From: Phycisphaerae bacterium
GTDB lineage: Bacteria; Planctomycetota; Phycisphaerae; Sedimentisphaerales; UBA12454
Assembly (NCBI GenBank): GCA_041652575.1
Contig: JBAZHC010000003.1
Location: 216,949-280,948, forward strand
Direction: 5' to 3'
Length of the DNA: 64,000 bases
The first letter of the stretch is position 1. Each line of letters begins with the position of its first letter. The translations under genes and the position numbers were made by a program. The notes beneath the pieces are model-generated. The model was given only the letters and a program-made list of their open reading frames with translations. It was not told the origin of the DNA and did no database searches. Positions 50,235-59,239 of the stretch are shown here, in pieces.

Positions 50235-52316
50235 TTACCAACACTCCGACTGCTCTACGAGAAAGCATTGCAGCCAGTTTTCACTTAAAACTTTAATGTC
50301 TTCAAAATTAACCACACAGTCTCCGTTTACGTCACCGGCTGGCGTATTGGAACATTGAAGGCTGCCGGAATTGCGAACTGAAATATCGTCAAAATAAGTT
50401 GTTCCTGCTCCATTGATGCTTCCCAGAAAGAATATATCCACTCTGCCAACCTGGGCCAGTTCGCTCGGGGATATCGATGTTAAATCAATGTCCCATTTTG
50501 TCCAGTTGCCGACCTGAGGTGTTCCATACGGAGCCGTCAAAATATTTATGCCGTTCTTGTTCACAACATTAACCTGCATTGGCTCTTTGCTGACGGTACA
50601 CTTAAACCACAACGTCAAAGTGTCAAAACCCGTCCAGTTAACTCCGCTGCCGCTCGGCGCCGCATAACACATAGCCTTTGAAAACCACGGTGAAGCGCCA
50701 TTGTTGTAGCTGTACTTCATAGCCTTGCTGCCGCTGTGTACAACGCTTGTATCAAGCGTAAGAACAACATTGGCGGTCGGAACCCATTTTGCCAGCATCG
50801 CAGCGGTATCGGAATACGATTCAAAATCTTCGACAACATTACCCTCGCTTTCGGCGCGATTGTCTTTGAGCCAATCAGCGGTAACTTTGGTAAAATCGGT
50901 GAATGTAACTTTACAGTCGCTGTCAAGGTCGCCGGCTGCCGTCCCACCGCACTGATTAATATCGGCTATAACAGTCAAAGTGCTTTCCGGTGGCAAAGAT
51001 ATCGCCATATTGCCTGCCTCAAAATCATAGCTGAAATCCGAAGTCTTGTTTATTACCGCACCGGACTGGAAAGCCAAAATAGAGGTGATACTCAAACTCG
51101 TTACGCTCTGAACACTGATGGTACGATTCACCGTTGATGCGCTGCTGTTGGCAAAAGCAAGTACAAGTTTTCCGCTGCCTACAAAGCCCGCTGCGCTAAT
51201 AACCGGGTCGTTCCATGCCTTAGTCAGTACCATTGCATTATCCGGCACATACGGCATAAGCGTTGACATGACATAGTAAGTCGGACGCAGCGTCGAGTTA
51301 ATTCGCAGAAAAGCATACATCGGCTGACTTTGCCAGCTTTGGTTAGCTGCCTCCCAGAAACAGAGAACATTAGCTCCGTTATTGGCCAGTGTCAGAGAAT
51401 TTTCATAACATCTCTCCGCAAACTGGCTCGTATCGCCATATTCATCCGTACTGTAAGTTACGCCATTAAACGTGCGTACGCCGCTGGCATATTCGGTTAC
51501 GATTACGGGCTTGAGATGAGAAGGGTCTGCCAGATTTACCGCTGCGCCGAAGTAATCCTGCCACCGCTGATCAAGATAACTCGGCAGAGCATCGGTATGT
51601 CCCCAGCCCTCGTCCCAGGCGTGCGTTGACCACGCGGCCAAAGCATTTTTACCATCAGTATCAAGGGAGCCTATCCACGATGTGCCGTAATAAAGGTATG
51701 CAAGTCCCGGTCCTGCGATTCCGACATCTGTAAGACCGCGACTGTCCAGTTCTGCGCGAACAAGTTTTACAAGAATATTATAATCCGCCGGAGGAACCTT
51801 AATGTTCCATGTACCCTCAGGTTCATTCAGTAATTCGATATAATCTACCGGAAGACCACGGCTCTTAAAGAATAAAACTTCAGATGCCCAAACTCTGGCG
51901 AAATCGTCAAAGTTTTCGCTTTTAAGTTGATTTTGATCGCCGGGGAGAATCAGCCAGCTATCGGGACAGCCGCCAAATTTAATGAAAATAACTTTAACGC
52001 CGAGATTTTGAGCCATTTGAAGCGATGCAATTACACTATTTCCACGGCTTGTATTGTTGTACTGCAAATTAACATAAGCGTCCATCTGGACAACTGTCGC
52101 ATCGGTCGGCGGATTGGTGCATCCGCCCGGAGCTATGCGGTAATACTTTAAATTAAGGCTTTGAGACAATGCCTCAATTCGTGAATCGCCCGGCCAAATC
52201 TGCGCGCCGAACCCCATAAAAGGATGCGAAACGTCAGCAGCATCGAAGACGATTTCCGCCTTCAATGTTGTCCAGCACAGACAAAACAATAATATAAATA
52301 AACTATACGTTCTCAT
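50235..52316 (-). CDS. Secreted GH30-like hydrolase with two dockerin-like modules
   Basis: The 693-residue protein has a signal peptide (about 1-20). The clan GH-A barrel plus side beta-sandwich (about 21-445) opens with FMGFGAQIWPG as in GH30. The acid/base is E165 in ELLNEPEGTW and the nucleophile E275 in VIVTEYASG. A dockerin-like repeat follows at about 455-480 (GDLDSDCKVTFTDF), then a carbohydrate-binding-like sandwich (about 490-650) and a second dockerin-like motif at about 660-683 (AGDVNGDCVVNFEDI). GH30 members act on xylans, glucans or galactans; the substrate here is not decided. The binding site is a weak GAAGAAG. Confidence 0.87.
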   Translation of the reverse strand: MRTYSLFILLFCLCWTTLKAEIVFDAADVSHPFMGFGAQIWPGDSRIEALSQSLNLKYYRIAPGGCTNPPTDATVVQMDAYVNLQYNNTSRGNSVIASLQMAQNLGVKVIFIKFGGCPDSWLILPGDQNQLKSENFDDFARVWASEVLFFKSRGLPVDYIELLNEPEGTWNIKVPPADYNILVKLVRAELDSRGLTDVGIAGPGLAYLYYGTSWIGSLDTDGKNALAAWSTHAWDEGWGHTDALPSYLDQRWQDYFGAAVNLADPSHLKPVIVTEYASGVRTFNGVTYSTDEYGDTSQFAERCYENSLTLANNGANVLCFWEAANQSWQSQPMYAFLRINSTLRPTYYVMSTLMPYVPDNAMVLTKAWNDPVISAAGFVGSGKLVLAFANSSASTVNRTISVQSVTSLSITSILAFQSGAVINKTSDFSYDFEAGNMAISLPPESTLTVIADINQCGGTAAGDLDSDCKVTFTDFTKVTADWLKDNRAESEGNVVEDFESYSDTAAMLAKWVPTANVVLTLDTSVVHSGSKAMKYSYNNGASPWFSKAMCYAAPSGSGVNWTGFDTLTLWFKCTVSKEPMQVNVVNKNGINILTAPYGTPQVGNWTKWDIDLTSISPSELAQVGRVDIFFLGSINGAGTTYFDDISVRNSGSLQCSNTPAGDVNGDCVVNFEDIKVLSENWLQCFLVEQSECW

Positions 52317-52353
52317 TTCTTCTTCATTCCGCCGCCAAACGGCCGGTCAGCCA

Positions 52354-53193
52354 TCAATGGTCGTAAAAATAATATCTCCATCTTTCCTTTTGCTCTAAAC
52401 TGGCGCCAGATGGATTATAGTCTGCCAAATCTTTCGGTTCCACGCTTGCATGTCCGTCAACCCATCCGATATTTCCAACACCATAATCACTTTTTGGTTT
52501 TTTAAAGTGCCAGCGGGTTTTGAATTTATATTCCGGATGATTCACTGTAAGTTCCGCAATTGTCTTGGTCGGATTAAATTGCCAATCGCAGGCAAAATAA
52601 TACTCATGGTCTATAAAATACACTGTTTGTGCCGGCATTCTTATGTCCACCATTTTGTTCATGCCGCGCTCGAGCCAATGGACTTGACTTGGTCCTTTCC
52701 ATTTGCCGGAACCCATAATCCTCGTATCCATACCCTGTGTGCCGGGACTTCGACTTCTGACATTTACTTCATCATAAAGATTATAGGTAAGGTAACCATT
52801 CTCCGCATAAGTATATTTTATGGAAGATGAACGAAAATGCGGATCGGTACTAAAAAAGCTGGAATGTACCGCCGTCGGACAAACTTTAACACTGCCTTTC
52901 CGCCCTCTTTCAGCACCGATATAAGGTCCAAGAGAACTATCGCCTGCACAATCCTCGCCCGGTTTATTTGGCTCTTTATCCTTAAACCAGTCTCCGGCAA
53001 TTGCCCAGCCGTCATGGTCGTTCGACCAGAGTGAAGCGCCAAGCACAAGACTCTTTTCGTTTGTTCTGCATACTATCATACGACCCTGTTCTCTCGCTCT
53101 CGATAGCGCAGGCAGAAGGACTCCGACAAGGAGAGCTATGATAGATATAACAACCAGCAGCTCAACAAGCGTAAAGGCTTTTCTTGTTTTCAT
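52354..53193 (-). CDS. Type II pseudopilin-like protein with prepilin leader
   Basis: The ATG at 53193, behind AAGGAC, gives 279 residues starting MKTRKAFTLVELLVVISII, a prepilin leader with cleavage before FTLVE. The longest frame starts 11 codons earlier. A globular domain follows with a C-terminal GNIGWVDGHASVEPKDL block, the DG motif found in Planctomycetota prepilin-like proteins. It lies between the LamG-dockerin gene (upstream) and the GH30-like dockerin gene (37 bases downstream), the same relative place as the gene at 22829. Confidence 0.9.
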   Translation of the reverse strand: MKTRKAFTLVELLVVISIIALLVGVLLPALSRAREQGRMIVCRTNEKSLVLGASLWSNDHDGWAIAGDWFKDKEPNKPGEDCAGDSSLGPYIGAERGRKGSVKVCPTAVHSSFFSTDPHFRSSSIKYTYAENGYLTYNLYDEVNVRSRSPGTQGMDTRIMGSGKWKGPSQVHWLERGMNKMVDIRMPAQTVYFIDHEYYFACDWQFNPTKTIAELTVNHPEYKFKTRWHFKKPKSDYGVGNIGWVDGHASVEPKDLADYNPSGASLEQKERWRYYFYDH

Positions 53194-53228
53194 AAATATG
53201 TCCTTTTCATCTATAACTTCCTTCAATT

Positions 53229-53268
53229 AAACCTGAGGATCGGTCGTCAGTAATCCGACCCTCAGGTT
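53229..53268 (-). terminator. Hairpin behind the LamG-dockerin gene
   Basis: AACCTGAGG and CCTCAGGTT are the outer arms of an imperfect hairpin that also pairs CGGTCG with CGACC. On the minus strand it is followed by TTTAATT. It may end or weaken the LacI/LamG transcript before the pseudopilin gene. Confidence 0.6.
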
Positions 53269-53278
53269 ATTCATATCG

Positions 53279-55408
53279 TTAATCTATTCCGAGCATCCAA
53301 TCTTCGGCAAGAATCGTGAAATCTCTGAAATTAACCTTGCAATCAAAGTTTAAATCGCCTGTGAGGTATGGCGAACATAAAGGAAGCTCGAAGAGTTTGA
53401 TTTCGTCAATATCAATTGTTCCGGTACGAGCCTCTTCTTTCGAACCGCCACAGGCTATTACTATATAACGAATAGCGGTTAATTGAGATTTAGTTACATA
53501 CCCTACGCCGGCCGGGCCCTCTAACTGAGCATCAAGATTAATCAGCCATTCGCTCCACTGATTTACAGGTTTAACAACGCAGTTAGCATCCTCTATCCAT
53601 GCCTCTGCCTTGCTTTGCATCGAGGAGTCGAGGAATATAACCATCAATCTGTCTTCAGTAGTATTGCCGGCATGCCTGTAAAGATAAAGCCTCATTAGAT
53701 TGTATGTACTCAAATCTTTATTTGTTCCAAGGTCATAGCGAATACCAGAATAATTTCCGCCCGTAAGTGCCGGCAGGTCATAATCCCATCTTAGAGATTT
53801 GCTGCCTTCGTAAGCGTTTGTAGCAGAGCTTATCGTTCCTGTGCCGGTGAAGTTACCATCAACAACTACCGACCAGCCGGACAGAGAACCCTCCATATCA
53901 TCGACAGTCATATTTACGTCGATAACCGATGGTTCAAGCCACTGACTTCCGATATCGCCAAGGTCTATTAAATCAACGTCAAGGTCATTATCAAGGTTGC
54001 CTAACGCCATCAAAGCCTGAATATCTTCCTGTGTCAGCACTCCTCTAAAGAGGTGGAAATCATCCATATACGTTCTATCCCAGTCACCAAGAAAACCGTC
54101 TTCATCCCAATAATATCCAACGGCTGCGTTCATAGTGGTTTTACCGCCGGTATAGGATATATGAGCCGTTGCCATAGCTTCACCATCTATATACAATCTT
54201 GCTTCGTTTCCATCAGCGGTAACGGCCAGATGATGCCAGGCATTACTATGCATATAGGGCGACGCGTCATAAGTGAGCATGTATTGTACATTGTAGTCTC
54301 TGTCTTTACCGTAGACTTTAATAGTTCCATCGAAACCGGCATCGCCTCGGATTATAAACGAACTGCCGTTTCCGCTCGTGGGGCTTTTTTCGGAATAAAA
54401 AGCGGTATAGTAAGGCTGATAGCTTGATTTATACCAGAATGCAACAGAATATTGAGCATTGCGAGAAATGTCCACTCCGGTCGGCGGAAAAATCGCCTGT
54501 CCACCATCGAAAAGCAGTGCTGCGCCTTTGGGGCTTGGGAAAAGCCAATTCTCAATAGGAGAGGTATAACCATAAAGTGTACCCGTGTTTGAGTTGCCTG
54601 AATGGTCGGATATTGTCGTTGTTGAATCGAGGTCATCCATAGTGTAATAAATCTTTTCTTCGACCGGCACATATTCCGGCAGAGTACCGGGAATAATCAA
54701 ATCCAAAATTTCCTGCTGCGTAAGAGTGCCCCGCCAAACAGTAAACTCGTCGATTTTGCCGATAAAGAAGTATAAACCGGTCCACGGGTAAGTAGGCACT
54801 CTAACTTCGCCTGGGGCATTGAGCATTGGGATGTCTCTTGCGCCAACGAGCATGCCATTTTTATATACTTTTACTTGTGTGCCGTCATAGGTTGTGGTTA
54901 TCATTTGCCATTGACCAACATCAAATGGTATACCAGTTGACACGTATTTTCCGCCAGTGGTAGTTGCACCGCTGTCATCTTTCGGACCTTCGGTAAATAC
55001 TATCTTTCCGTCACCTGTAGAGTTATAAATCGCCCGTGATGTACCACCGGGAAAACCATCCCACGCATCCGGTTTGGCTCCCAGACACCACAAAATCCGC
55101 CAGTTTCCCGGTTCAACCGTCGGATATACCCATATATTGGTACTCCATGTATCAGTCGCAAGAACCGGCAAAATATTCGGGTCTATGCCGGTCTTGTACG
55201 AGGAATTCGTACCATCTGCACTAAAAGCCTGCCCGCTTACGCCTGCGGTATAAACCGGCGTGCCGTACGCAGTTCCATTGATACCGCTGCCGCTTGTATC
55301 ATTAAGATTATCTTCAAACTTCCATTCAAGAACTTTGGTTGCCGCCTGCGAAATACTGCAAGCCGCCAAAACCAAAACAACAGAAAGAACTAAATATCCT
55401 AATTTCAT
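53279..55408 (-). CDS. Secreted protein with two LamG domains and two dockerin-like modules
   Basis: The 709-residue protein has a signal peptide ending ISQA (about residue 22). Two LamG sandwiches follow (about 25-235 and 255-465; KVLEWKFEDNLNDTSG and KIYYTMDDLDSTTTISDHSG openings, FIGKIDEFTVWRGTLTQQEI and YMDDFHLFRGVLTQEDI closings). Next are a dockerin-like repeat (about 470-495), a carbohydrate-binding-like sandwich (about 500-675) and a C-terminal dockerin motif (TGDLNFDCKVNFRDF). No catalytic residues are evident. AGGAGG precedes the ATG. It lies 54 bases downstream of the LacI regulator. Confidence 0.9.
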   Translation of the reverse strand: MKLGYLVLSVVLVLAACSISQAATKVLEWKFEDNLNDTSGSGINGTAYGTPVYTAGVSGQAFSADGTNSSYKTGIDPNILPVLATDTWSTNIWVYPTVEPGNWRILWCLGAKPDAWDGFPGGTSRAIYNSTGDGKIVFTEGPKDDSGATTTGGKYVSTGIPFDVGQWQMITTTYDGTQVKVYKNGMLVGARDIPMLNAPGEVRVPTYPWTGLYFFIGKIDEFTVWRGTLTQQEILDLIIPGTLPEYVPVEEKIYYTMDDLDSTTTISDHSGNSNTGTLYGYTSPIENWLFPSPKGAALLFDGGQAIFPPTGVDISRNAQYSVAFWYKSSYQPYYTAFYSEKSPTSGNGSSFIIRGDAGFDGTIKVYGKDRDYNVQYMLTYDASPYMHSNAWHHLAVTADGNEARLYIDGEAMATAHISYTGGKTTMNAAVGYYWDEDGFLGDWDRTYMDDFHLFRGVLTQEDIQALMALGNLDNDLDVDLIDLGDIGSQWLEPSVIDVNMTVDDMEGSLSGWSVVVDGNFTGTGTISSATNAYEGSKSLRWDYDLPALTGGNYSGIRYDLGTNKDLSTYNLMRLYLYRHAGNTTEDRLMVIFLDSSMQSKAEAWIEDANCVVKPVNQWSEWLINLDAQLEGPAGVGYVTKSQLTAIRYIVIACGGSKEEARTGTIDIDEIKLFELPLCSPYLTGDLNFDCKVNFRDFTILAEDWMLGID

Positions 55409-55462
55409 AACTTGCCTCCTTATAAGCCAATATTCTTCAATCTTCTGCTTTTTATACTCTTG

Positions 55463-56518
55463 TCAATCAGGCCGTACAGGTGCGGTGGAACCTCGCACAA
55501 CCAATTCACAATTCATTACTATGCTTTGAATGCCGTTTTGAGCAAATTTGCCATTAATGCGGTCAATCAAAAGTTTGGCTGCCCTGCGGCCAACTTCGTA
55601 ACCGTTTTGCTTTACAGACGTTAACGGCGGCATTGTAAAAGCTGCAAAATCAAGGTCCGCAAAACCTACTACAGATATGTCTTCAGGGATTCTTATTTTC
55701 AGTTCCGCGGCCGCAAGATAAACATAACGTGCAAGCAAGTCGTTTGCAGCGTAAACAGCTGTAGGTCTTGGATTTGAGGTCAGAATTTTTTTAGCTATTT
55801 CAAGACCATCAGCATTTTTTGTTTTTTCAATAGTAAAGCAGGATGCGCCCGGAACAGCAGCTATCTGCTGTTCGAAAAATCTGCGTCTTCGCTGTGCCCA
55901 GCTAAAAGTATCAAGGCCTGTATCCGCCAAATGTGCGATTCGGCGATGGCCTAAATCGAGCAAATGTTTTGCGACAAGCTGCGCCCCGTGTTCTTCGTTT
56001 GTTGTAACAGAATCAGCTCCATATTGCAGAGGCAGCTCATGGTCTATCGTTATCACTGGAACGTTTCGGGAAACAAGTTCTTCATTATGGGCATAAAAAT
56101 CAGGAGTGATTGGCGGCCACATTATGACGCCATCAATACGACGGTCAATAAGACGATGAATTTGTTCTAAATCGTCAACCGGACCGCTGCTCGAATAATT
56201 GTCTCCATGCCTGACCCACAGATTAATCGGAACATAATCAACTGAAATCAATGTATCATGAATGCCATAAAGTATCGCAGACCAATATGAATCAAAAGGA
56301 GGAACCATAACGCCTATAGTATGAGTGAGTCCGGTTTGAATACCTTTGACCAGCATATTGGGACGATAGCGAAGTTGAGTTGCTGCCGCCCAGACTTTTT
56401 TGCACGTTTCTTCGGAAAACCTGGAAATGTTTTTCTTTCTAAGAATTCGTGATACCGTCGGGACGGACACGTTTGCCGCTTGAGCGACATCTTTTAAGCT
56501 CGATACTCCAATTGCCAA
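55463..56518 (-). CDS. LacI-family transcriptional regulator
   Basis: The 351-residue protein begins with a LacI helix-turn-helix and hinge helix (SLKDVAQAANVSVPTVSRIL at about 7-26). The periplasmic-binding-like effector domain follows (HTIGVMVPPFDSYWSAIL, TAVYAANDLLARYVYLAAAE, ISVVGFADLDFAAFTMPPLT). It starts with a TTG behind GGAGAG. A promoter with a palindrome at its start site lies upstream, indicating autorepression. Downstream targets are probably the LamG-dockerin, pseudopilin and GH30-like genes; the ligand is unknown. Confidence 0.94.
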   Translation of the reverse strand: MAIGVSSLKDVAQAANVSVPTVSRILRKKNISRFSEETCKKVWAAATQLRYRPNMLVKGIQTGLTHTIGVMVPPFDSYWSAILYGIHDTLISVDYVPINLWVRHGDNYSSSGPVDDLEQIHRLIDRRIDGVIMWPPITPDFYAHNEELVSRNVPVITIDHELPLQYGADSVTTNEEHGAQLVAKHLLDLGHRRIAHLADTGLDTFSWAQRRRRFFEQQIAAVPGASCFTIEKTKNADGLEIAKKILTSNPRPTAVYAANDLLARYVYLAAAELKIRIPEDISVVGFADLDFAAFTMPPLTSVKQNGYEVGRRAAKLLIDRINGKFAQNGIQSIVMNCELVVRGSTAPVRPD

Positions 56519-56548
56519 AACCTTCTCTCCAAAATTAAAAACGGCTAA

Positions 56549-56598
56549 TGCAAGTACTTACATAGCCAAATTATGCCCTTATTCAATGATTTTGTCAA
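56549..56598 (-). promoter_or_regulatory. Promoter and palindromic operator of the LacI gene
   Basis: On the minus strand TTGACA (56593-56598) and CATAAT (56570-56575) are 17 bases apart. TGCAAGTACTTACA (56549-56562), a near-perfect palindrome, covers the predicted start site, where a bound LacI dimer would block transcription. A weaker similar sequence (CGTAAATACTTGTG) lies at about 56763-56776 before the divergent plus-strand operon. The remaining 56599-56762 stretch is very AT-rich without a gene. Confidence 0.65.
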
Positions 56599-56822
56599 TG
56601 ATAAATTTATTGTTTTTTCTTGAAAAATCAGCGACAAAAAGACAAATAAATATTTAGATTAAATATAAAGATATTACCAATATATACTTATGGTAATATA
56701 TAATATTTTATATAAATTTTATTTCGTTCTTTAATTTATCAATAAATTTATGTAATATATGCGCGTAAATACTTGTGCAAAGTCGAATAACTCACAAAAT
56801 TAATAATATTTAAGGAGCGTAT

Positions 56823-57554
56823 ATGTTTAGTAATAAACGTGTTACAGCTAATATCGCAACAATGGCGGGAATAATTTTAATTGTTTTCACTGCGGGCTGT
56901 TTAATCAGTTATGAGCTTAGCGAGTCAGAAAAAAAACTTCACGAAGACTCATTAAAGGTTAAAAGTCCTGACAGATGGAGTGCTGACATTCATAAATTTG
57001 AGCAGATTGATAGTAATAATCCCCCTCCGCAAAATGCCGTGCTGTTTATTGGCAGTTCCAGTATTAGGGGCTGGGATACTCAAAAATGGTTTAGTGATAT
57101 AAAAAACATAAATCGTGGTTTCGGCGGCTCATTTATCTGTGATTCGGTTTATTATGCCGACCGTATTATTATTCCTTATAAGCCCAAAACTATAGTTTTT
57201 TACGCAGGCGATAATGATACTGCTGACGGCAAATCTCCGGAAATGATGCTTGTGGATTTCAAGGCATTTGTTTCTGTTGCAAGAAAGGCCCTGCCGAAGA
57301 CGAGAATTATTTACGTTTCAATTAAGCCGAGTATCGACAGATGGAAACTTTGGCCCACAATGCAGCAGGCAAATAAACTTATCAGCGATTACTGTCAGAA
57401 TCAGAAGAATATATATTTTGTCGATGTCTCAAAAGTTATGCTCGATGAATCCGGCAGTCCGCGAAAAGATATTTTCAAAGCGGACGGTTTGCATATGAAT
57501 GAAACCGGATATCAGCTCTGGACATCTCTTGTAAAACCATTAATTAACAAATAA
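56823..57554 (+). CDS. SGNH/GDSL-type hydrolase, predicted lipoprotein
   Basis: The 243-residue protein has a lipoprotein signal with lipobox FTAGC (lipid-modified C26). The SGNH fold shows block I as FIGSSSIRGW (likely nucleophile S79), block III AGDNDT, and block V as DGLHMN with D221 and H224. Such enzymes cleave acyl or acetyl esters; in this operon a phospholipid or lysophospholipid esterase would produce glycerophosphodiesters for the next enzyme, but this is inferred. AAGGAG stands five bases before the ATG. It opens the glycerophosphate operon. Confidence 0.88.
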   Translation: MFSNKRVTANIATMAGIILIVFTAGCLISYELSESEKKLHEDSLKVKSPDRWSADIHKFEQIDSNNPPPQNAVLFIGSSSIRGWDTQKWFSDIKNINRGFGGSFICDSVYYADRIIIPYKPKTIVFYAGDNDTADGKSPEMMLVDFKAFVSVARKALPKTRIIYVSIKPSIDRWKLWPTMQQANKLISDYCQNQKNIYFVDVSKVMLDESGSPRKDIFKADGLHMNETGYQLWTSLVKPLINK

Positions 57555-57567
57555 CTGTGGTAAAGCA

Positions 57568-58371
57568 ATGATACCTGGAAATATATTTAAGCAATGTATT
57601 TTAATTGTCGGTTTATTTTTATTTTTCTCTCAGGGGTGTAAACCCATGATAATAGCACATCGCGGAGCTTCTGCGATAGCACCTGAAAACACTAAGGCTG
57701 CATTTCTTCTTGCCTGGCAGATGAAAACCCCGGTTGCCGAATGTGATATTCATTTAACCGCTGATAATCAGATTGTTGTTATGCATGACAGCAATACCAA
57801 ACGTACATGCGGAGTCGATGTAAATATCAGCGATGTAAATTATTCTGAAATTTCATCATTGGATGCAGGTTCGTTCAAGGATGCAAAATATTCAGGCGAA
57901 AGAATACCGCTTTTGGCAGATGTTATTGGCACGATACCTCCTGACAAAAAATTACTGGTTGAAATAAAATGCGGCCGGGAAGTTTTGCCTTTTCTGCAGG
58001 ATGCAATCAACAAGAGCGGCAAACGAAACCAGATTGTAATAATTGGTTTTAATATCGATATTATAGCAGAAGCTAAAATACTGATGCCGGATATCCCGGT
58101 GTACTGGCTTGTGATGACGGAAAAAGATAAAACCGATAAATGGATACTCCATAGTTCGGAACTAATTACTACCGCAAAAAAACGCCATTTAGATGGAATA
58201 GATGTTCACTGGGCAGGGTTGAGTAAAGAATTTGTTCAGAAAGCACACAAAGCAGGCATGAAAGTTTATACATGGACAGTAGATGATCTGCCAGTCGCCA
58301 GGCAAGTCAAAAAAATGAGAGTTGATGGCATAACTTCAAACAAACCGGATTTGCTGAGGAAAAACATCTGA
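57568..58371 (+). CDS. glpQ: Glycerophosphodiester phosphodiesterase, probably envelope-bound
   Basis: The 267-residue protein has a hydrophobic N-terminus with a possible lipobox at C24 (FSQGC). The GDPD barrel follows: IIAHRGAS with H31 and R32, APENT with E41, AECDIHL with E58 and D60, VVMHD with H73, and KVYTWTVDD near the end. It hydrolyses glycerophosphodiesters to glycerol 3-phosphate and an alcohol. It is 13 bases after the SGNH gene and lies in one operon with glycerol-3-phosphate dehydrogenase and transporter genes. Confidence 0.93.
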   Translation: MIPGNIFKQCILIVGLFLFFSQGCKPMIIAHRGASAIAPENTKAAFLLAWQMKTPVAECDIHLTADNQIVVMHDSNTKRTCGVDVNISDVNYSEISSLDAGSFKDAKYSGERIPLLADVIGTIPPDKKLLVEIKCGREVLPFLQDAINKSGKRNQIVIIGFNIDIIAEAKILMPDIPVYWLVMTEKDKTDKWILHSSELITTAKKRHLDGIDVHWAGLSKEFVQKAHKAGMKVYTWTVDDLPVARQVKKMRVDGITSNKPDLLRKNI

Positions 58372-58426
58372 ACGTATTTAATTCCATTATAATGCAGCAA
58401 AGACAACTATTAGATGGTAAAATATT

Positions 58427-59239
58427 ATGTTATCGATTCCGAAATTGGTACTGTTCGATCTTGATGGAACAATATATATAAGCGGCAAGCTTATATATGG
58501 GACGAAGGAGCTTTTGCTAAAGCTGAGCGATTCGGGCATAAACTATGGTTTTATGACCAATAACAGTTCTGTCAATCCGGACGATTATCTGGATAAACTC
58601 TGCAAAATTGGTTTACCCGCCGTAAAGCAAAACATAATTACAAGCTGCCAAGCCACTATTTTAATGCTGAAGGAATTTAAACTCGGCCGGAACCTGTACA
58701 TAGTCGGCACAGAAAGATTTAAAAAATATCTGGCTGAAAATCAGTATTATCACGATGCCGAAAGTCCATCCGCAGTGCTTGTCGGTTTTGATTTGGAGCT
58801 CACTTTTGAAAAACTCACACAGGCAGTCAGGTTTTTGACTAATGGTGTACCGCTTTTTGCATCACATCCTGATACGGTATGTCCCTCATCAGCAGGCCCT
58901 ATTCCTGATGCCGGGATGGTGCTGGCCGCTCTTTTGGCCGGCTCAGGCGTACAGCCGACAGCTATCGCGGGAAAACCTTATAAATGGATACTTCAGGTTG
59001 CTCAGCAGCAGTTTAATGTTGGCAGCGATGAAACCGTTATTGTCGGCGACAGGCTCGCGACGGATATTTTAATGGCCAATAAATTCGGAATGAAGTCTGC
59101 GCTTGTTCTAAGCGGTGTCTCCAAAATATCGGACATTGAAAAATTTACGCATAAACCGGATGTTATTGTTGATTCTGTTGAGCAGCTTATTGATAAATAT
59201 TGGTTTGGCACCCCAGTTTGGGCACAGCGATATGAGTAA
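58427..59239 (+). CDS. HAD-family phosphatase, NagD/glycerol-phosphate phosphatase type
   Basis: The 270-residue protein has the HAD class IIA layout: LFDLDGTIYISGKLI (D11 and D13), FMTNNSS as motif II, the C2 cap in the middle, AGKPYKW with the motif III lysine, and VGDRLATDI as motif IV. This NagD-like group includes glycerol 3-phosphate and 2-phosphoglycolate phosphatases. The location between GDPD and the dehydrogenase genes supports an action on glycerol phosphate, by inference. Its end overlaps the next start by eight bases. Confidence 0.9.
   Translation: MLSIPKLVLFDLDGTIYISGKLIYGTKELLLKLSDSGINYGFMTNNSSVNPDDYLDKLCKIGLPAVKQNIITSCQATILMLKEFKLGRNLYIVGTERFKKYLAENQYYHDAESPSAVLVGFDLELTFEKLTQAVRFLTNGVPLFASHPDTVCPSSAGPIPDAGMVLAALLAGSGVQPTAIAGKPYKWILQVAQQQFNVGSDETVIVGDRLATDILMANKFGMKSALVLSGVSKISDIEKFTHKPDVIVDSVEQLIDKYWFGTPVWAQRYE

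Noticed and set aside
59115..59231. N-terminal extension of the GlpA-like frame with a hydrophobic segment
   Set aside because: It lies wholly inside the HAD gene in another frame; the FAD motif begins right after the ATG at 59232.
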